Shown here: piece by piece, positions 43,521-52,914 of the stretch
How the letters are laid out: every line of letters starts with the position of its first letter
Position numbering within the stretch: position 1 is the stretch's first letter
NCBI RefSeq assembly: GCF_000235505.1
Contig: NZ_JH379031.1
Coordinates: forward strand, 58,103-122,102
Direction of reading: 5' to 3'
DNA: 64,000 bases
Origin: Hungatella hathewayi WAL-18680
Lineage (GTDB): Bacteria > Bacillota > Clostridia > Lachnospirales > Lachnospiraceae
Translations under genes and position numbers: made by a program
The notes under the pieces: generated by a model
Told to the model about the DNA's origin: nothing
Seen by the model: only the letters and a program-made list of their open reading frames with translations
The model's database searches: none

Positions 43521-44791
43521 TGAGTGTGTTAAACTTTATTATCAATGAAATCTTTGGACAAGGGGCCATATTCTTAGCTCTGATTGCCATGCTTGGCTTA
43601 ATTCTGCAGAAAAAATCTGTGGGGGATATCATCCGCGGAACGGTCATGACGGCAATCGGCTTTTTCGTGTTATCACAGGGTACCGGAATTGTGACCGGCA
43701 ACTCCATCGACGGACTTGCCTCGGCATTTAACACCATGCTGCCACAGGCTTCCGGAACAGCGGACATCGACATGTCCATCTACGGAACCCAGATTGGTAT
43801 TGTTATGCTGCTGGCCTTTGCGGCCAACCTGGTATTTGCCAGATTCACCAAATGGAAAACCGTATTCTTGACCGGCCATATGCTTTACTGGTTCCCATAC
43901 GTGTTTATCGCAGCTGGCGTAGACGCCGGGCTGACAGGCGGCAAACTGATTGGGCTGGCTGCCATCTTTACCGCGGCTTACATGATTATCTCACCGAATA
44001 TCCTGTTCCCGTATGTCAAAGCAGTGACCGGTGATTCCAGTTTTGCCATCGGCCATCCTACCACCTGCCTGTCACTTCTGGCCGGTACGATTGCCAAATT
44101 TACGGGAGACAAATCCCACTCCACAGAGGACATCAAATTCCCAAAGAGCTTGAATTTCCTTCGTGAAGTATCCATCACCGGCTCTTTTGTTATTGCCATC
44201 ACCTACATTGTGATGTTCTTCATCCTCAAAGGCAATGGCTTTAACCCGGGCGAAGTGTGGGGATACGCAGGCGGCACCACAGGCATTTTCACCTACATTT
44301 TTACAAAAGCCATCTACTTTGGTGTGGGCGTTACCATCCTGCTGTTAGGTGTGCGTATGTTGATTGCGGAAATTATCCCGGCTTTCAAGGGTATTGCAGA
44401 AAAGGTCGTTCCAGGCGCCATCCCGGCCCTCGACTGCCCACTGTTATTCCCATTTGCGCCTAACGCGTTGATTATCGGATTTATCGTGGCTATGATTACA
44501 TCCACACTGACGATATTACTGACTGCCGGAATGTTCCCGACCGTTATCATCCCGCTGACCTTCACCTGCTTCTTCGAGATTGGCTGCGCGGCCATCATCT
44601 CCAACGCCCAGGGCGGTATCCGCGGATGTATCATCGGAACAGCGGTTGCCGGTATCGTCATGGTATTCCTGGTAGGCTTCGGCTCCTACTTCTTTGGACA
44701 CACCATCAACAACTGGATGCTGGTATACGGTGGCCAGGATTTCTCCTTATGGGGAATTGTGGAAGGTCTGATTGCGAGACTGATTGCATAA
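43520..44791 (+). CDS. PTS IIC component, ascorbate type (UlaA/SgaT family)
   Basis: This 423-residue membrane permease has about ten hydrophobic segments and UlaA-family motifs such as FGQGAIFLALIAMLGLILQKKS and FGSYFFGHTINNWMLVYGGQDFS split across the ends. It moves and phosphorylates its sugar with the preceding IIA and IIB. The classical catabolic genes ulaD, ulaE and ulaF are absent, so ascorbate itself is not certain. A terminator follows at 44819. Confidence 0.87.
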   Translation: MSVLNFIINEIFGQGAIFLALIAMLGLILQKKSVGDIIRGTVMTAIGFFVLSQGTGIVTGNSIDGLASAFNTMLPQASGTADIDMSIYGTQIGIVMLLAFAANLVFARFTKWKTVFLTGHMLYWFPYVFIAAGVDAGLTGGKLIGLAAIFTAAYMIISPNILFPYVKAVTGDSSFAIGHPTTCLSLLAGTIAKFTGDKSHSTEDIKFPKSLNFLREVSITGSFVIAITYIVMFFILKGNGFNPGEVWGYAGGTTGIFTYIFTKAIYFGVGVTILLLGVRMLIAEIIPAFKGIAEKVVPGAIPALDCPLLFPFAPNALIIGFIVAMITSTLTILLTAGMFPTVIIPLTFTCFFEIGCAAIISNAQGGIRGCIIGTAVAGIVMVFLVGFGSYFFGHTINNWMLVYGGQDFSLWGIVEGLIARLIA

Positions 44792-44818
44792 TTGATTTTT
44801 ATAAACATTTTGGCAAAT

Positions 44819-44853
44819 GCTCCCGTGCCGCCTGGCGGTGCGGGGGCGTTTTT
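44819..44853 (+). terminator. Terminator after the ascorbate-type PTS
   Basis: A GC-rich stem of about 11 bp (44819-44829 with 44837-44847, three G-T pairs) is followed by GTTTTT. Confidence 0.8.
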
Positions 44854-44866
44854 CTGTATCCCCGGA

Positions 44867-44895
44867 TTGTAAACTTGATTGATTCATGTTATGAT
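44867..44895 (+). promoter_or_regulatory. Sigma-A promoter of xpaC-telA
   Basis: TTGTAA (44867-44872) and TATGAT (44890-44895) are 17 bases apart, about 60 bases before the start codon at 44956. Confidence 0.6.
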
Positions 44896-44955
44896 AGCTT
44901 TGAATATCGAATGAATTTTCTAAATGAATTTTATTAAGGAAAGGTCCGGACTTGA

Positions 44956-46242
44956 ATGGGATACAACGAATTTTCAAATATAGGCAAACAAATCCAGGAT
45001 GCGGTGGAAGATGCCATCGACTCCATGGATTTTAAACAATTAAATCAAACGATATCCAATACGGTCAACGATGCCGTGGACGAGGTCCGGCGGCAGTTTA
45101 CCGGCGGTAACCCGACAGGCTACAAGAGACGGTATGAATATCATCAGGACTCGAACATTTCCCATGAACAGCCAAGGCCGGAACCACCGCATAGAACCAA
45201 TTACTCGGCATCTTCCGGCGCCACTTACCAATACCGGAAGGCTCCAGCACAGAAAGCGGAAAAATCGGGCAGTTTTAGCAGCAATCTGAGAATTCATCCC
45301 CCCAGCCGTGTAAAGGGAATCCTGCTGACCGTGTTTGGCAGTATTGGGCTTGGACTTACCACGATAGGATTACTGGCTGCGCTGTTCCTCTCATTGTTAT
45401 CCAACACCGTATGGGGCGCTGCCTGGGGACTGATAATTTTCCTACTGATTCTGGAAGGAATATTCGGCTCCATGATTGGCATTGGCAATTCCATCCGCGG
45501 CCGTCTGGCCCGGTTAAAGCTCTATTTGAAAGAGGTCGATAACAAGACCTATTGTTCCATCCGCGAGCTGGTAGGCTGTATCGGCAGACCAGAGAAATTT
45601 GTCATCAAAGACTTAAAGAAAATGATAAAGGACGGAATACTGCCCCATGCCCACCTGGATGAGCAGAACACCCATCTGATGCTGGATGACAAGACCTACC
45701 AGCAGTATCTCCAGTCCATGGAGTCCTTAAAACTCCGCACCCAGGAAGCCCAGTCCATTCAGGACAGTCCGGAGGCCGCACCGCCCAAGTCCGACAATCG
45801 GATGAGTAAGGTGACCGCCGAGGGACAAGCTTACTTGAAAGCCCTGCGGGATGCCAACGAAGCCATCCCAGGCGAAGTGATTTCCTCCAAGCTGGACCGC
45901 CTGGAGAATATTATCGAGAAGATTTTTGACGTGATTGACCGTCATCCCGAGCAACTGGATGACATCGAGCGTTTTATGGAATACTATCTCCCCACCACCG
46001 TCAAGCTCATCAATGCCTACCGTGATTTTGACAGCGTCGGTATCGACGGGGAGAACATTTCCATGGCAAAGACCGAAGTGGAAGCCACACTGGATACCAT
46101 CAACCAGGCATTTGAACAGCTGTTGGATGGTTTATATCAGGATGAAGCCTTTGATATCAGCACCGATGCCACCGTGCTTCAGACCATGTTAAAAAAAGAC
46201 GGATTTGTAAACAGTGATTTTGACAGGAGGGAAGAATCATGA
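44956..46242 (+). CDS. xpaC: XpaC family membrane protein (5-bromo-4-chloroindolyl phosphate hydrolysis protein)
   Basis: This 428-residue protein has a polar N-terminus of about 110 residues, two adjacent membrane helices (about 118-145 and 150-175), and a long helical cytoplasmic region. The C-terminal half (YLKALRDANEAIPGEVISSKLDRLE onward) is the XpaC domain. XpaC and TelA are a recurrent pair across Firmicutes; their molecular function is not established. The stop overlaps telA by four bases (ATGA). Confidence 0.82.
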   Translation: MGYNEFSNIGKQIQDAVEDAIDSMDFKQLNQTISNTVNDAVDEVRRQFTGGNPTGYKRRYEYHQDSNISHEQPRPEPPHRTNYSASSGATYQYRKAPAQKAEKSGSFSSNLRIHPPSRVKGILLTVFGSIGLGLTTIGLLAALFLSLLSNTVWGAAWGLIIFLLILEGIFGSMIGIGNSIRGRLARLKLYLKEVDNKTYCSIRELVGCIGRPEKFVIKDLKKMIKDGILPHAHLDEQNTHLMLDDKTYQQYLQSMESLKLRTQEAQSIQDSPEAAPPKSDNRMSKVTAEGQAYLKALRDANEAIPGEVISSKLDRLENIIEKIFDVIDRHPEQLDDIERFMEYYLPTTVKLINAYRDFDSVGIDGENISMAKTEVEATLDTINQAFEQLLDGLYQDEAFDISTDATVLQTMLKKDGFVNSDFDRREES

Positions 46243-47450
46243 ACCAGGATAACAACAACACAGCTACACCGGTACTGACACTGGAGCCATTTGTGACGGA
46301 GGCGGCTGGCAGCCAGGAAGCGGCCTTGAAGGAACCGCAGGCGCCTGATATGGATATCTGGACCACTGCACAGCAGAATACCCGCATCCAGGAGACAGCC
46401 ACCACAACACCGGCCCCGGAGCCCACCGTGGTGCTGACGCCGGAAGAACAGAAGATGGTGGATGATTTTGCCGCCCAGATTGATTTAAAAGATTCCAATA
46501 TGGTGCTCCAGTACGGGGCAGGCGCCCAGAAGAAAATCGCTGATTTTTCCGAGGGAGCGTTAAACCATGTAAAAACCAAGGACTTAGGTGAAATCGGCGA
46601 TATGCTGACCGGCGTGGTGAAGGAACTGAAAAGTTTCGAGCCGGAGGAAGAGAGCAAGGGCTTTTTCGGCCTCTTCAAACGCAGTTCCGACAAGCTGGAC
46701 AATATGAGAGCCAAATACGACAAGGCCAAGACCAACGTGGACCGTATCTGCAAAGTACTGGAGAATCATCAGATCCAGCTCTTAAAAGATATCGCCGTGC
46801 TGGACAAGATGTACGAGTTAAACACCAATTACTTCAAAGAGCTGTCCATGTACATTTTAGCGGGTAAGAAGCGGCTGGAACAAGCCCAGACCGTGGAACT
46901 TCCGGCTCTCGCCCGGAAAGCGGAGCAGACCGGACAGCCGGAGGATGCCCAGGCCGCCAACGATATGGCTTCCCTGTGCGGACGGTTTGAGAAAAAGATT
47001 CACGACCTGGAGCTGACCCGCATGGTATCTCTCCAGATGGCGCCGCAGATTCGTCTGGTCCAGAGCAACGACACTCTGATCTCCGAGAAGATTCAATCCA
47101 CCATTGTCAACACCATTCCCCTGTGGAAGAGCCAGATGGTGCTGGCCGTCGGTGTCAACCACTCCAGCCAGGCCGCCAAAGCCCAGAGAGAAGTCACCGA
47201 CATGACCAACGAACTGCTTCGCAAGAACGCAGAAGTCTTAAAGACCGCCACCATCGAGACCGCCAAAGAATCCGAGCGCGGCATCGTGGACATCGAGACC
47301 TTAAAGACCACCAACCAGTCCCTGATTACCACCCTGGATGAAGTCGTGAAGATTCAGACCGAGGGCCGTGAGAAACGCCGTGCCGCAGAGCAGGAATTAG
47401 CGCGCATGGAGGGAGAATTAAAACAGAAATTACTGGAAATGAGCCGATAA
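46239..47450 (+). CDS. telA: Toxic anion resistance protein TelA family
   Basis: This 403-residue soluble protein has a Pro/Thr-rich N-terminus (about 70 residues) and a long helical TelA/KlaA domain with FGLFKRSSDKLDNMRAKYDK and MVSLQMAPQIRLVQSNDTLI. The family was named from tellurite resistance on plasmids. Chromosomal copies paired with xpaC relate to envelope or antimicrobial stress. It is co-translated with xpaC and ends at a strong terminator. Confidence 0.87.
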   Translation: MNQDNNNTATPVLTLEPFVTEAAGSQEAALKEPQAPDMDIWTTAQQNTRIQETATTTPAPEPTVVLTPEEQKMVDDFAAQIDLKDSNMVLQYGAGAQKKIADFSEGALNHVKTKDLGEIGDMLTGVVKELKSFEPEEESKGFFGLFKRSSDKLDNMRAKYDKAKTNVDRICKVLENHQIQLLKDIAVLDKMYELNTNYFKELSMYILAGKKRLEQAQTVELPALARKAEQTGQPEDAQAANDMASLCGRFEKKIHDLELTRMVSLQMAPQIRLVQSNDTLISEKIQSTIVNTIPLWKSQMVLAVGVNHSSQAAKAQREVTDMTNELLRKNAEVLKTATIETAKESERGIVDIETLKTTNQSLITTLDEVVKIQTEGREKRRAAEQELARMEGELKQKLLEMSR

Positions 47451-47459
47451 AACCCTACG

Positions 47460-47502
47460 CCCGAGAAATAATGAGTAAGACTTATTTCTCGGGTTAATTT
47501 TT
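47460..47502 (+). terminator. Terminator after telA
   Basis: CCCGAGAAATAA (47460-47471) and TTATTTCTCGGG (47482-47493) form a perfect 12-bp stem followed by TTAATTTTT. Confidence 0.85.
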
Positions 47503-47525
47503 AAGAAAAGATTGGAGAATATGAT

Positions 47526-47906
47526 ATGGGATTCTGGATATTTTTATTCGTCATGAATTTACTAATACCTGCAACCATGATTGGATTTGGCAAGTCCTTC
47601 CAATCACACGCCCCAAAGGAAATCAACTCCCTCTTCGGCTACCGCACCTCCATGTCCATGAAAAACAGAGACACCTGGGAATTTGCCCACCATTACTGCG
47701 GAAAACTGTGGTGGCAGCTTGGCTGGGGTGTGCTGGCCTTCACCGTCGTCTTCATGATAACCGCCCTGGGCAAAGATGACGATACGGCATCCATCTACGC
47801 AGGAATCATAAGCGCCGTCCAGATTGTCTTCCTGCTCCTGCCCATCTACTTTGTAGAAAAGGCGCTCCGGAAAAATTTTGATAAAGATGGCAAAAAACGT
47901 TTATAA
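47526..47906 (+). CDS. SdpI family membrane protein
   Basis: This 126-residue protein has three or four membrane segments and the SdpI hallmark KEINSLFGYRTSMSMKNRDTWEFAH. In B. subtilis SdpI is the immunity protein against the SdpC toxin; most homologues are orphans. It lies just upstream of a MerR regulator gene. No toxin gene is visible, so it may protect against foreign peptides. Confidence 0.83.
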   Translation: MGFWIFLFVMNLLIPATMIGFGKSFQSHAPKEINSLFGYRTSMSMKNRDTWEFAHHYCGKLWWQLGWGVLAFTVVFMITALGKDDDTASIYAGIISAVQIVFLLLPIYFVEKALRKNFDKDGKKRL

Positions 47907-47912
47907 AACCTG

Positions 47913-47943
47913 TTGACATTGACCCGATGTCATAGTTTATCCT
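47913..47943 (+). promoter_or_regulatory. MerR-type promoter with 19-bp spacer and operator dyad
   Basis: TTGACA (47913-47918) and TATCCT (47938-47943) are separated by 19 bases, the long spacing that MerR proteins correct by untwisting DNA. The dyad TGACAT (47914-47919) / ATGTCA (47927-47932) with a 7-base centre lies within the spacer. Autoregulation by the following gene is strongly suggested. Confidence 0.8.
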
Positions 47944-47965
47944 TAGTTTCAGGAGGTAACGAAAC

Positions 47966-48727
47966 ATGGAATACACAGTGAACCATTTAGCAAAGCTGTC
48001 CGGCGTCTCGACACGCACACTGCGCTATTATGACAAGATTGGATTATTAAAACCATTACGGGTCAATTCCAACGGCTACCGGATTTACGGAGACGAGCAA
48101 ATCAATCTGCTGCAGCAGATCTTATTTTACCGGGATTTGGACTTCTGCCTGGAAGACATCAAATCCATCGTCACAGCCCCGGACTTCGACCGTGAACAGG
48201 CATTGGCGGACCACTTAGTCATGCTGGAAGCGCGCAGACAGCAGATGGAACTTCTGATTCAGAATGTGAAGAAAACCATTGCCTCCATGAAAGGAGAAAC
48301 TGTCATGAATGATGCAGAGAAATTTGAAGGCTTTAAAAAAGACTTCATAAAAGAAAATGAAGAAACCTACGGCCAGGAAATCCGGAACCGCTACGGTGAT
48401 AAAACCGTAGACGCTTCCAACGCCAGACTGGCCGGTATGACTCAGGCCCAGTGGAATGAGACAAAACAGTTGGAAGAAACTATCGCCACCCTTTTAGTTC
48501 AGGCCGTCCAAACCGGCAGCCCCTCATCCCCCATAGCCCAGAAACTGTGTGAGACCCATAAAATCTGGCTCACCATGTTCTGGCCCGACAACACCTACAC
48601 AAAAGAAGGACACTTAGCGCTGGCGGAAAGCTACGTGGCAGATGCCCGGTTTAAAGCCTACTATGACAATATCGTCGAGGGCGGCGCTGAATTCCTCCGT
48701 AACGCTCTGGCTGTCTATTGTTCCTGA
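47966..48727 (+). CDS. MerR family regulator with TipAS drug-recognition domain
   Basis: This 253-residue protein has the MerR winged helix (YTVNHLAKLSGVSTRTLRYYDKIGLLKP), a coiled-coil dimerisation helix (about 75-115) and a C-terminal TipAS domain (about 120-253, with LAESYVADARFKAYYDNI). TipA and Mta proteins bind thiopeptide or other antimicrobials and activate their own or pump genes. The promoter has the matching 19-bp spacer. A translation restart at an internal ATG (near residue 113, METxM context VMNDAEKFEGF) could yield a free TipAS form, as in TipA, but this is inference. Confidence 0.87.
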   Translation: MEYTVNHLAKLSGVSTRTLRYYDKIGLLKPLRVNSNGYRIYGDEQINLLQQILFYRDLDFCLEDIKSIVTAPDFDREQALADHLVMLEARRQQMELLIQNVKKTIASMKGETVMNDAEKFEGFKKDFIKENEETYGQEIRNRYGDKTVDASNARLAGMTQAQWNETKQLEETIATLLVQAVQTGSPSSPIAQKLCETHKIWLTMFWPDNTYTKEGHLALAESYVADARFKAYYDNIVEGGAEFLRNALAVYCS

Positions 48728-48729
48728 TA

Positions 48730-48767
48730 AAGACAGGCGTCCCAATCAAACGGGACGCCTGTCTTTT
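48730..48767. terminator. Terminator between MerR gene and convergent PRD activator
   Basis: AAGACAGGCGTCCC and GGGACGCCTGTCTT form a perfect 14-bp stem with an 8-base loop, followed by TTTC on the plus strand. It may serve both convergent genes, more strongly the MerR gene. Confidence 0.82.
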
Positions 48768-48795
48768 CATCTTCTCTTTCTACAATTTCACATCT

Positions 48796-50832
48796 CTACA
48801 ACACTTCAAACTCACAATTCAAAATGGTCTGGTAAATCTCCTCCTCCGACTTACACCGCTCCAAATCCTGAATCAGCGATGTGGTCTTCACCATCCGCAT
48901 CAGCGTCACCACCGCCGGAATATGCTCTCTGCCATCCCTGCTGGCGAGGCAGAAGATGATCTTCACCTTTTTATCCCCAAACGCCACCGGCTGCTTATTC
49001 ACCAGCAGGCTGAGACTGGTCTTCTCAATCCCCTCATTCCCCTTCCCGTGAAGGAGCGCAAAGGAACCATCCGTCACCGAGTAAAATCCCTGCTTCTCAA
49101 TAAAATCCAACATTCCATCCAGGTACACCCGCTCAATAAAATGGCGTTTCAACAACAGCGAAGCGCTCATTTCCACCGCCTGCTGCCAGCTGTACGTCAA
49201 ATCCGTCAGCGCAATACAGTCAAACTTCAAAAAGCTGCTAAAATTCTTGGGATTATGAACCGGCTTCACCGTCTGATACCCCAGTTCCCGCTCAATCACC
49301 TCCATCACCCGCGCCCGCGTTTTCTCATCCAGAAACGTCAGCCGCTCCTCAATGGCATAATAGCTGGACAGTATGGTCTTTGTGGCGACCCCCAGGCCCT
49401 CTATCGCCTCCCTGTCCTTCGCCTGAAGAATCGGATTCACCACAATACAGGGCTTTGGCAGACTGTTGTTAAACGGAATCGTGGAAAACACAAAATCAAT
49501 CCCCGCCCAGTCCGGATAAGAAGAAATCTTGTACAGCGGAATCGTATCCTTAATATGAATCTGATACTCACTGAGCAAAGACTCTTTCAGCATCGTCGTC
49601 GTTCCATACCCATGCCCGCATACCAGCAGCACCCGCTTATAAGGCGTATTCTTCATCCTACGGATACTCGCCATAAAGCAGACCGTCAGATAGACAATCT
49701 CATCCTCATTGGTAATCTCCTTCAGCGTATCCACTTCCCCGCACACCTGCTTCATCAGCCCGTACAGCTTCAGCTCCTCCGGCCCCAGCAGCGATATCAT
49801 ATTATCCCGAATCTCAATCCCGTCCTGAATCCTCTGAATCAGTGGAATCATATGATTCAACAGCCCTTCCACCAGCATTTTATCCTTGTCAAAGGGAAGT
49901 CCCATCTCCTGCGACATCACCGAGATTAGGGAAAATGTCACCGCCTCCGCATGAACCGGGTCCACCTTCTCGTTGATTCCCGCAAACTTATTGGTAAAAT
50001 CAAACAGCTTGGCCATCAGACAGACATGCTCCTCCGTCACCGGCCGCCCGATAATCCCCTCCAGCTTCCTCGAAAACTCCCCGAACTTCTCCCTGTCAAA
50101 CTCCGGCACCACCCGTAAATCCAGCGGATACTCCTTCCCATGGATGATAAACCAGATAAGCACCATAATATTGGACATATACCAGGCATAGGACGTATTG
50201 GTCAGCGTGCAGTTCAAATGCTCCAGCAGCTCATTCACCGCCAGCACCACATTGGGAATCGAAATCCCCTCAAATGCCATATGAATAATATGAATGCAGT
50301 AAAACTCATAAGAGTTATAATTCGTAAACGGATTAATCAAATAATTAATATACTTCTTAAACTCCTGGTTTAACAGCGTGATTCTCTTCCGTCTCGGCCC
50401 CTCCAGATAAAAATGGTCGCTGTACCCAATACTCAGCCCATCCTTCCGAAGCTCCTCATCCAGCGCATCCATATCATTCTTGATTGTGGACCTGGACACC
50501 TTAAACTGGCGGCTCAACTGGTTCATCTTCAACTCTTCATTCCGGAGCAGCAAAATGAGGAGCAGGACAGACATCCGCTCCTTACTGGTATATATCACTT
50601 CCGCTTCCTCTTCCAGCTCCTCCAAATCAAGCCCCTCCGGAAACACAAGCACCCCTTTTGAATGTTTTTCAATCTCCGGCAGCTTCTCCAGCGACAGAAT
50701 ATCATTAATCCTGTCCACATCATACCGGATACTCCGCTCCGAAACCTTCAGATTCTCCGCCATCTCTTTAAATGTGGAGGTCTGGTGCAGCTTCAGATAA
50801 CGGATAATGCCAAGCATTCTCCCATTAAACAT
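48796..50832 (-). CDS. PRD-containing PTS-controlled transcription activator with EIIB/EIIA domains
   Basis: This 678-residue regulator has two N-terminal HTH units (TSTFKEMAENLKVSERSIRYDVD and MNQLSRQFKVSRSTIKNDMD), two PRDs (about 180-390), an EIIB-like domain with VLLVCGHGYGTTTMLKESL and a C-terminal EIIA domain in which SFALLHGKG carries the likely phospho-His. It resembles MtlR/LicR activators. The ATG at 50832 follows AAGGA; an upstream ATG lacks a site. It lies downstream of a fructose-type PTS on the same strand and probably controls it. Confidence 0.88.
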   Translation of the reverse strand: MFNGRMLGIIRYLKLHQTSTFKEMAENLKVSERSIRYDVDRINDILSLEKLPEIEKHSKGVLVFPEGLDLEELEEEAEVIYTSKERMSVLLLILLLRNEELKMNQLSRQFKVSRSTIKNDMDALDEELRKDGLSIGYSDHFYLEGPRRKRITLLNQEFKKYINYLINPFTNYNSYEFYCIHIIHMAFEGISIPNVVLAVNELLEHLNCTLTNTSYAWYMSNIMVLIWFIIHGKEYPLDLRVVPEFDREKFGEFSRKLEGIIGRPVTEEHVCLMAKLFDFTNKFAGINEKVDPVHAEAVTFSLISVMSQEMGLPFDKDKMLVEGLLNHMIPLIQRIQDGIEIRDNMISLLGPEELKLYGLMKQVCGEVDTLKEITNEDEIVYLTVCFMASIRRMKNTPYKRVLLVCGHGYGTTTMLKESLLSEYQIHIKDTIPLYKISSYPDWAGIDFVFSTIPFNNSLPKPCIVVNPILQAKDREAIEGLGVATKTILSSYYAIEERLTFLDEKTRARVMEVIERELGYQTVKPVHNPKNFSSFLKFDCIALTDLTYSWQQAVEMSASLLLKRHFIERVYLDGMLDFIEKQGFYSVTDGSFALLHGKGNEGIEKTSLSLLVNKQPVAFGDKKVKIIFCLASRDGREHIPAVVTLMRMVKTTSLIQDLERCKSEEEIYQTILNCEFEVL

Positions 50833-50961
50833 AAGTCCTTCTCCCAGGCCGGATATCCTTATCCAGCCAAACTTTTTGATAGCGGAAAGAGGAGACTGTC
50901 TCCCCATCTCCTCTTTCCACCGTTTCTTTCTCTTCTATCCTGTCAATACTCCCCGCAATCC

Positions 50962-51270
50962 TTACTGAAACGTATCCTGAATCTTTTTCATCACCGCGTC
51001 CGATTTCTTAATCAAATCGGAAACGCCCATCTTCAGAACCTTTTTCCCCTTAAAACGCTCAATCCCCTCAAGCGCCACATCATTGACCAGAATCACGCAG
51101 GCCGCCTCGTCGATATCCTTCTGTTTCAGCTGGTTCTCCACACCGGCGCCCCCCTGTGTCTCAATAAGAACCTCAATCCCCAGCTTCTGTCCCGCCAGTT
51201 TGAGTGCCTCTGCCGCCATATAGGTATGAGCCACTCCCGACGGACATGATGTAATTCCTACTACCTTCAT
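50962..51270 (-). CDS. PTS fructose-type IIB component
   Basis: This 102-residue protein has the phospho-Cys motif VGITSCPSGVAHTYMAAEAL (Cys9) of fructose-family IIB domains. It lies 18 bases after the IIC gene. The separate IIA, IIC and IIB arrangement resembles the FrvAB/FruA-like subfamily. Confidence 0.92.
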   Translation of the reverse strand: MKVVGITSCPSGVAHTYMAAEALKLAGQKLGIEVLIETQGGAGVENQLKQKDIDEAACVILVNDVALEGIERFKGKKVLKMGVSDLIKKSDAVMKKIQDTFQ

Positions 51271-51288
51271 TGTAATACCTCCTCTTAA

Positions 51289-52353
51289 TTATAATTCATC
51301 AAATGAAATCTCATCCAGCCCGTCATCTTCCGCAACCTTAACAGGGCCATCATCCATATTGTTCTTCTTTAATAAGTTTACCATCAGCGCTGTCACAAGA
51401 CCGCCTGCCAGAACCGCTATAATATACCAGATACGCCCCTCAACAACCGGAAGCACAATCAAACCGCCCCACGGAGCATGATTCAAAACACCTGCCAGGA
51501 ATGGGATAATGTTTCCCACAACCGCACCAACAATCAGGGACGGGATAACACGCAGCGGGTCATTGGCCGCAAACGGGATAGCTCCCTCTGTGATGCCGAC
51601 ACAACCCATCAGAATAGCCGCCTTACCAGCCTCTTTCTCCTCCGCGTTATATTTCTTCGGAGCCAGAAGCGTTGCAATCCCCATACCGATAGGAGGAGTA
51701 CAGATAGCGACTCCCACACCGCCCATCAGATAAGGAAGAGTATCCACCTGTGTCTGTGCAAACAGTGTTGCCACTTTATTGATAGGACCGCCCATATCAA
51801 ATGCGGTCATAGCGCCCAGAATACTTGCCAGCGGCACCTTGCCAACATCACCAAGGCCGGACAGCCATGAAGTCAAAGCCTGCATCAAAATTGCAATCGG
51901 GCCGCCGATACCCCATACAATAATACCGCCTGTGATAAATGTACCAACCAACGGATAGATAAAAATAGAACCAAGAGTCTTCAACGAAATCGGAAGTTTA
52001 ATTCTCTTTAACTGCTTTACAACCACACCTGCGATAAGACCTGCTGCCATGCCTCCCAGGAAACCCGCTCCCATGGAATTGGCCAGATACGCGCCAATCA
52101 TACCGGGCGCCAGACCAGGTTTATCCGCTATGGAATAAGCTATGTAACCGCCAAGCACCGGTACAAACAATGTCAGTCCCGCAAGACCGATATCTGCAAG
52201 ACCTGCCAGCCATCCGGTCTCCGGTGTCGCCGCGCCTGCCGGGTTAAACATCACCGACAGAGAAAACAGAATACCACCCGCTACGATAAACGGAATCATA
52301 TGGGATGTACCCGTCAAAATATGTTTCTTTAATGTCATTAACTGCTCTTTCAT
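51289..52353 (-). CDS. PTS fructose-type IIC component
   Basis: This 354-residue membrane permease has about nine hydrophobic segments and the family motifs HILTGTSHMIPFIVAGGILF and GGPINKVATLF. The GVGVAICTPPIGMGIATLL segment is also conserved. It moves a hexose-type sugar across the membrane with the neighbouring IIA and IIB proteins. The substrate could be fructose, mannose or a mannosyl acid; no kinase or isomerase is adjacent to decide. Confidence 0.9.
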   Translation of the reverse strand: MKEQLMTLKKHILTGTSHMIPFIVAGGILFSLSVMFNPAGAATPETGWLAGLADIGLAGLTLFVPVLGGYIAYSIADKPGLAPGMIGAYLANSMGAGFLGGMAAGLIAGVVVKQLKRIKLPISLKTLGSIFIYPLVGTFITGGIIVWGIGGPIAILMQALTSWLSGLGDVGKVPLASILGAMTAFDMGGPINKVATLFAQTQVDTLPYLMGGVGVAICTPPIGMGIATLLAPKKYNAEEKEAGKAAILMGCVGITEGAIPFAANDPLRVIPSLIVGAVVGNIIPFLAGVLNHAPWGGLIVLPVVEGRIWYIIAVLAGGLVTALMVNLLKKNNMDDGPVKVAEDDGLDEISFDEL

Positions 52354-52356
52354 CTC

Positions 52357-52806
52357 TTAGCCCTCCAATACCTCTGTTAAGATTGCAAATACCTGTTCTT
52401 TGCTGCTGTTTCTCAAGGATTCCCTGAATTCCTCATGCATCAGCTTCCTGGATAAGCTGGCCAGTATCTTCATGTGGGTATTCCCCGCTTCAGAAAGCGG
52501 AACCGCAATCATGATAACCAAATCAACCGTTTCCCCATCTTCCGTCCAAGCCACCGGATTCTTCGTCCTTCCGAAACACACGGACGCTTCCAGCACATGG
52601 TCGGTTTTTCCGTGGGGCAGACCCATGTCAAATCCTACATAAGTCGGTGCGATTGCTTCCCTCGCCAACACATCCTCAAAAAACTCATTCACATCTGTAA
52701 TCTTACCAGCAGCATGAAGTTCCTTCACAAGAGCCATCAGAACATCCTGTTTCTCCGCTGCATCGATGTCAAACACAATACAATTTTCACTCAATAACTT
52801 ACTCAC
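52357..52806 (-). CDS. PTS fructose-type IIA component
   Basis: This 149-residue EIIA_2 protein carries the phospho-His in YVGFDMGLPHGKTDHV (near residue 65). It is the first gene of the IIA-IIC-IIB operon, three bases before IIC. An imperfect palindrome centred on AACTGTTCAGTT lies about 70 bases upstream and could bind the PRD activator. An AGGAGG ribosome binding site precedes the ATG. Confidence 0.9.
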   Translation of the reverse strand: MSKLLSENCIVFDIDAAEKQDVLMALVKELHAAGKITDVNEFFEDVLAREAIAPTYVGFDMGLPHGKTDHVLEASVCFGRTKNPVAWTEDGETVDLVIMIAVPLSEAGNTHMKILASLSRKLMHEEFRESLRNSSKEQVFAILTEVLEG

Positions 52807-52914
52807 TTTTGCAACCCCTCCTGTTCGTTTTCGTTTCTAGGCATATCATACCTTTAAAACTTCGAACTGAACAGTTAGAACATTTGCAAAAAGTTTTTAC
52901 ACAAATTTTAACCC

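Noticed and set aside
47123..47341. Arg/Gln-rich open frame inside telA
   Set aside because: It is an alternate-frame shadow of a high-confidence coding region with low-complexity composition.
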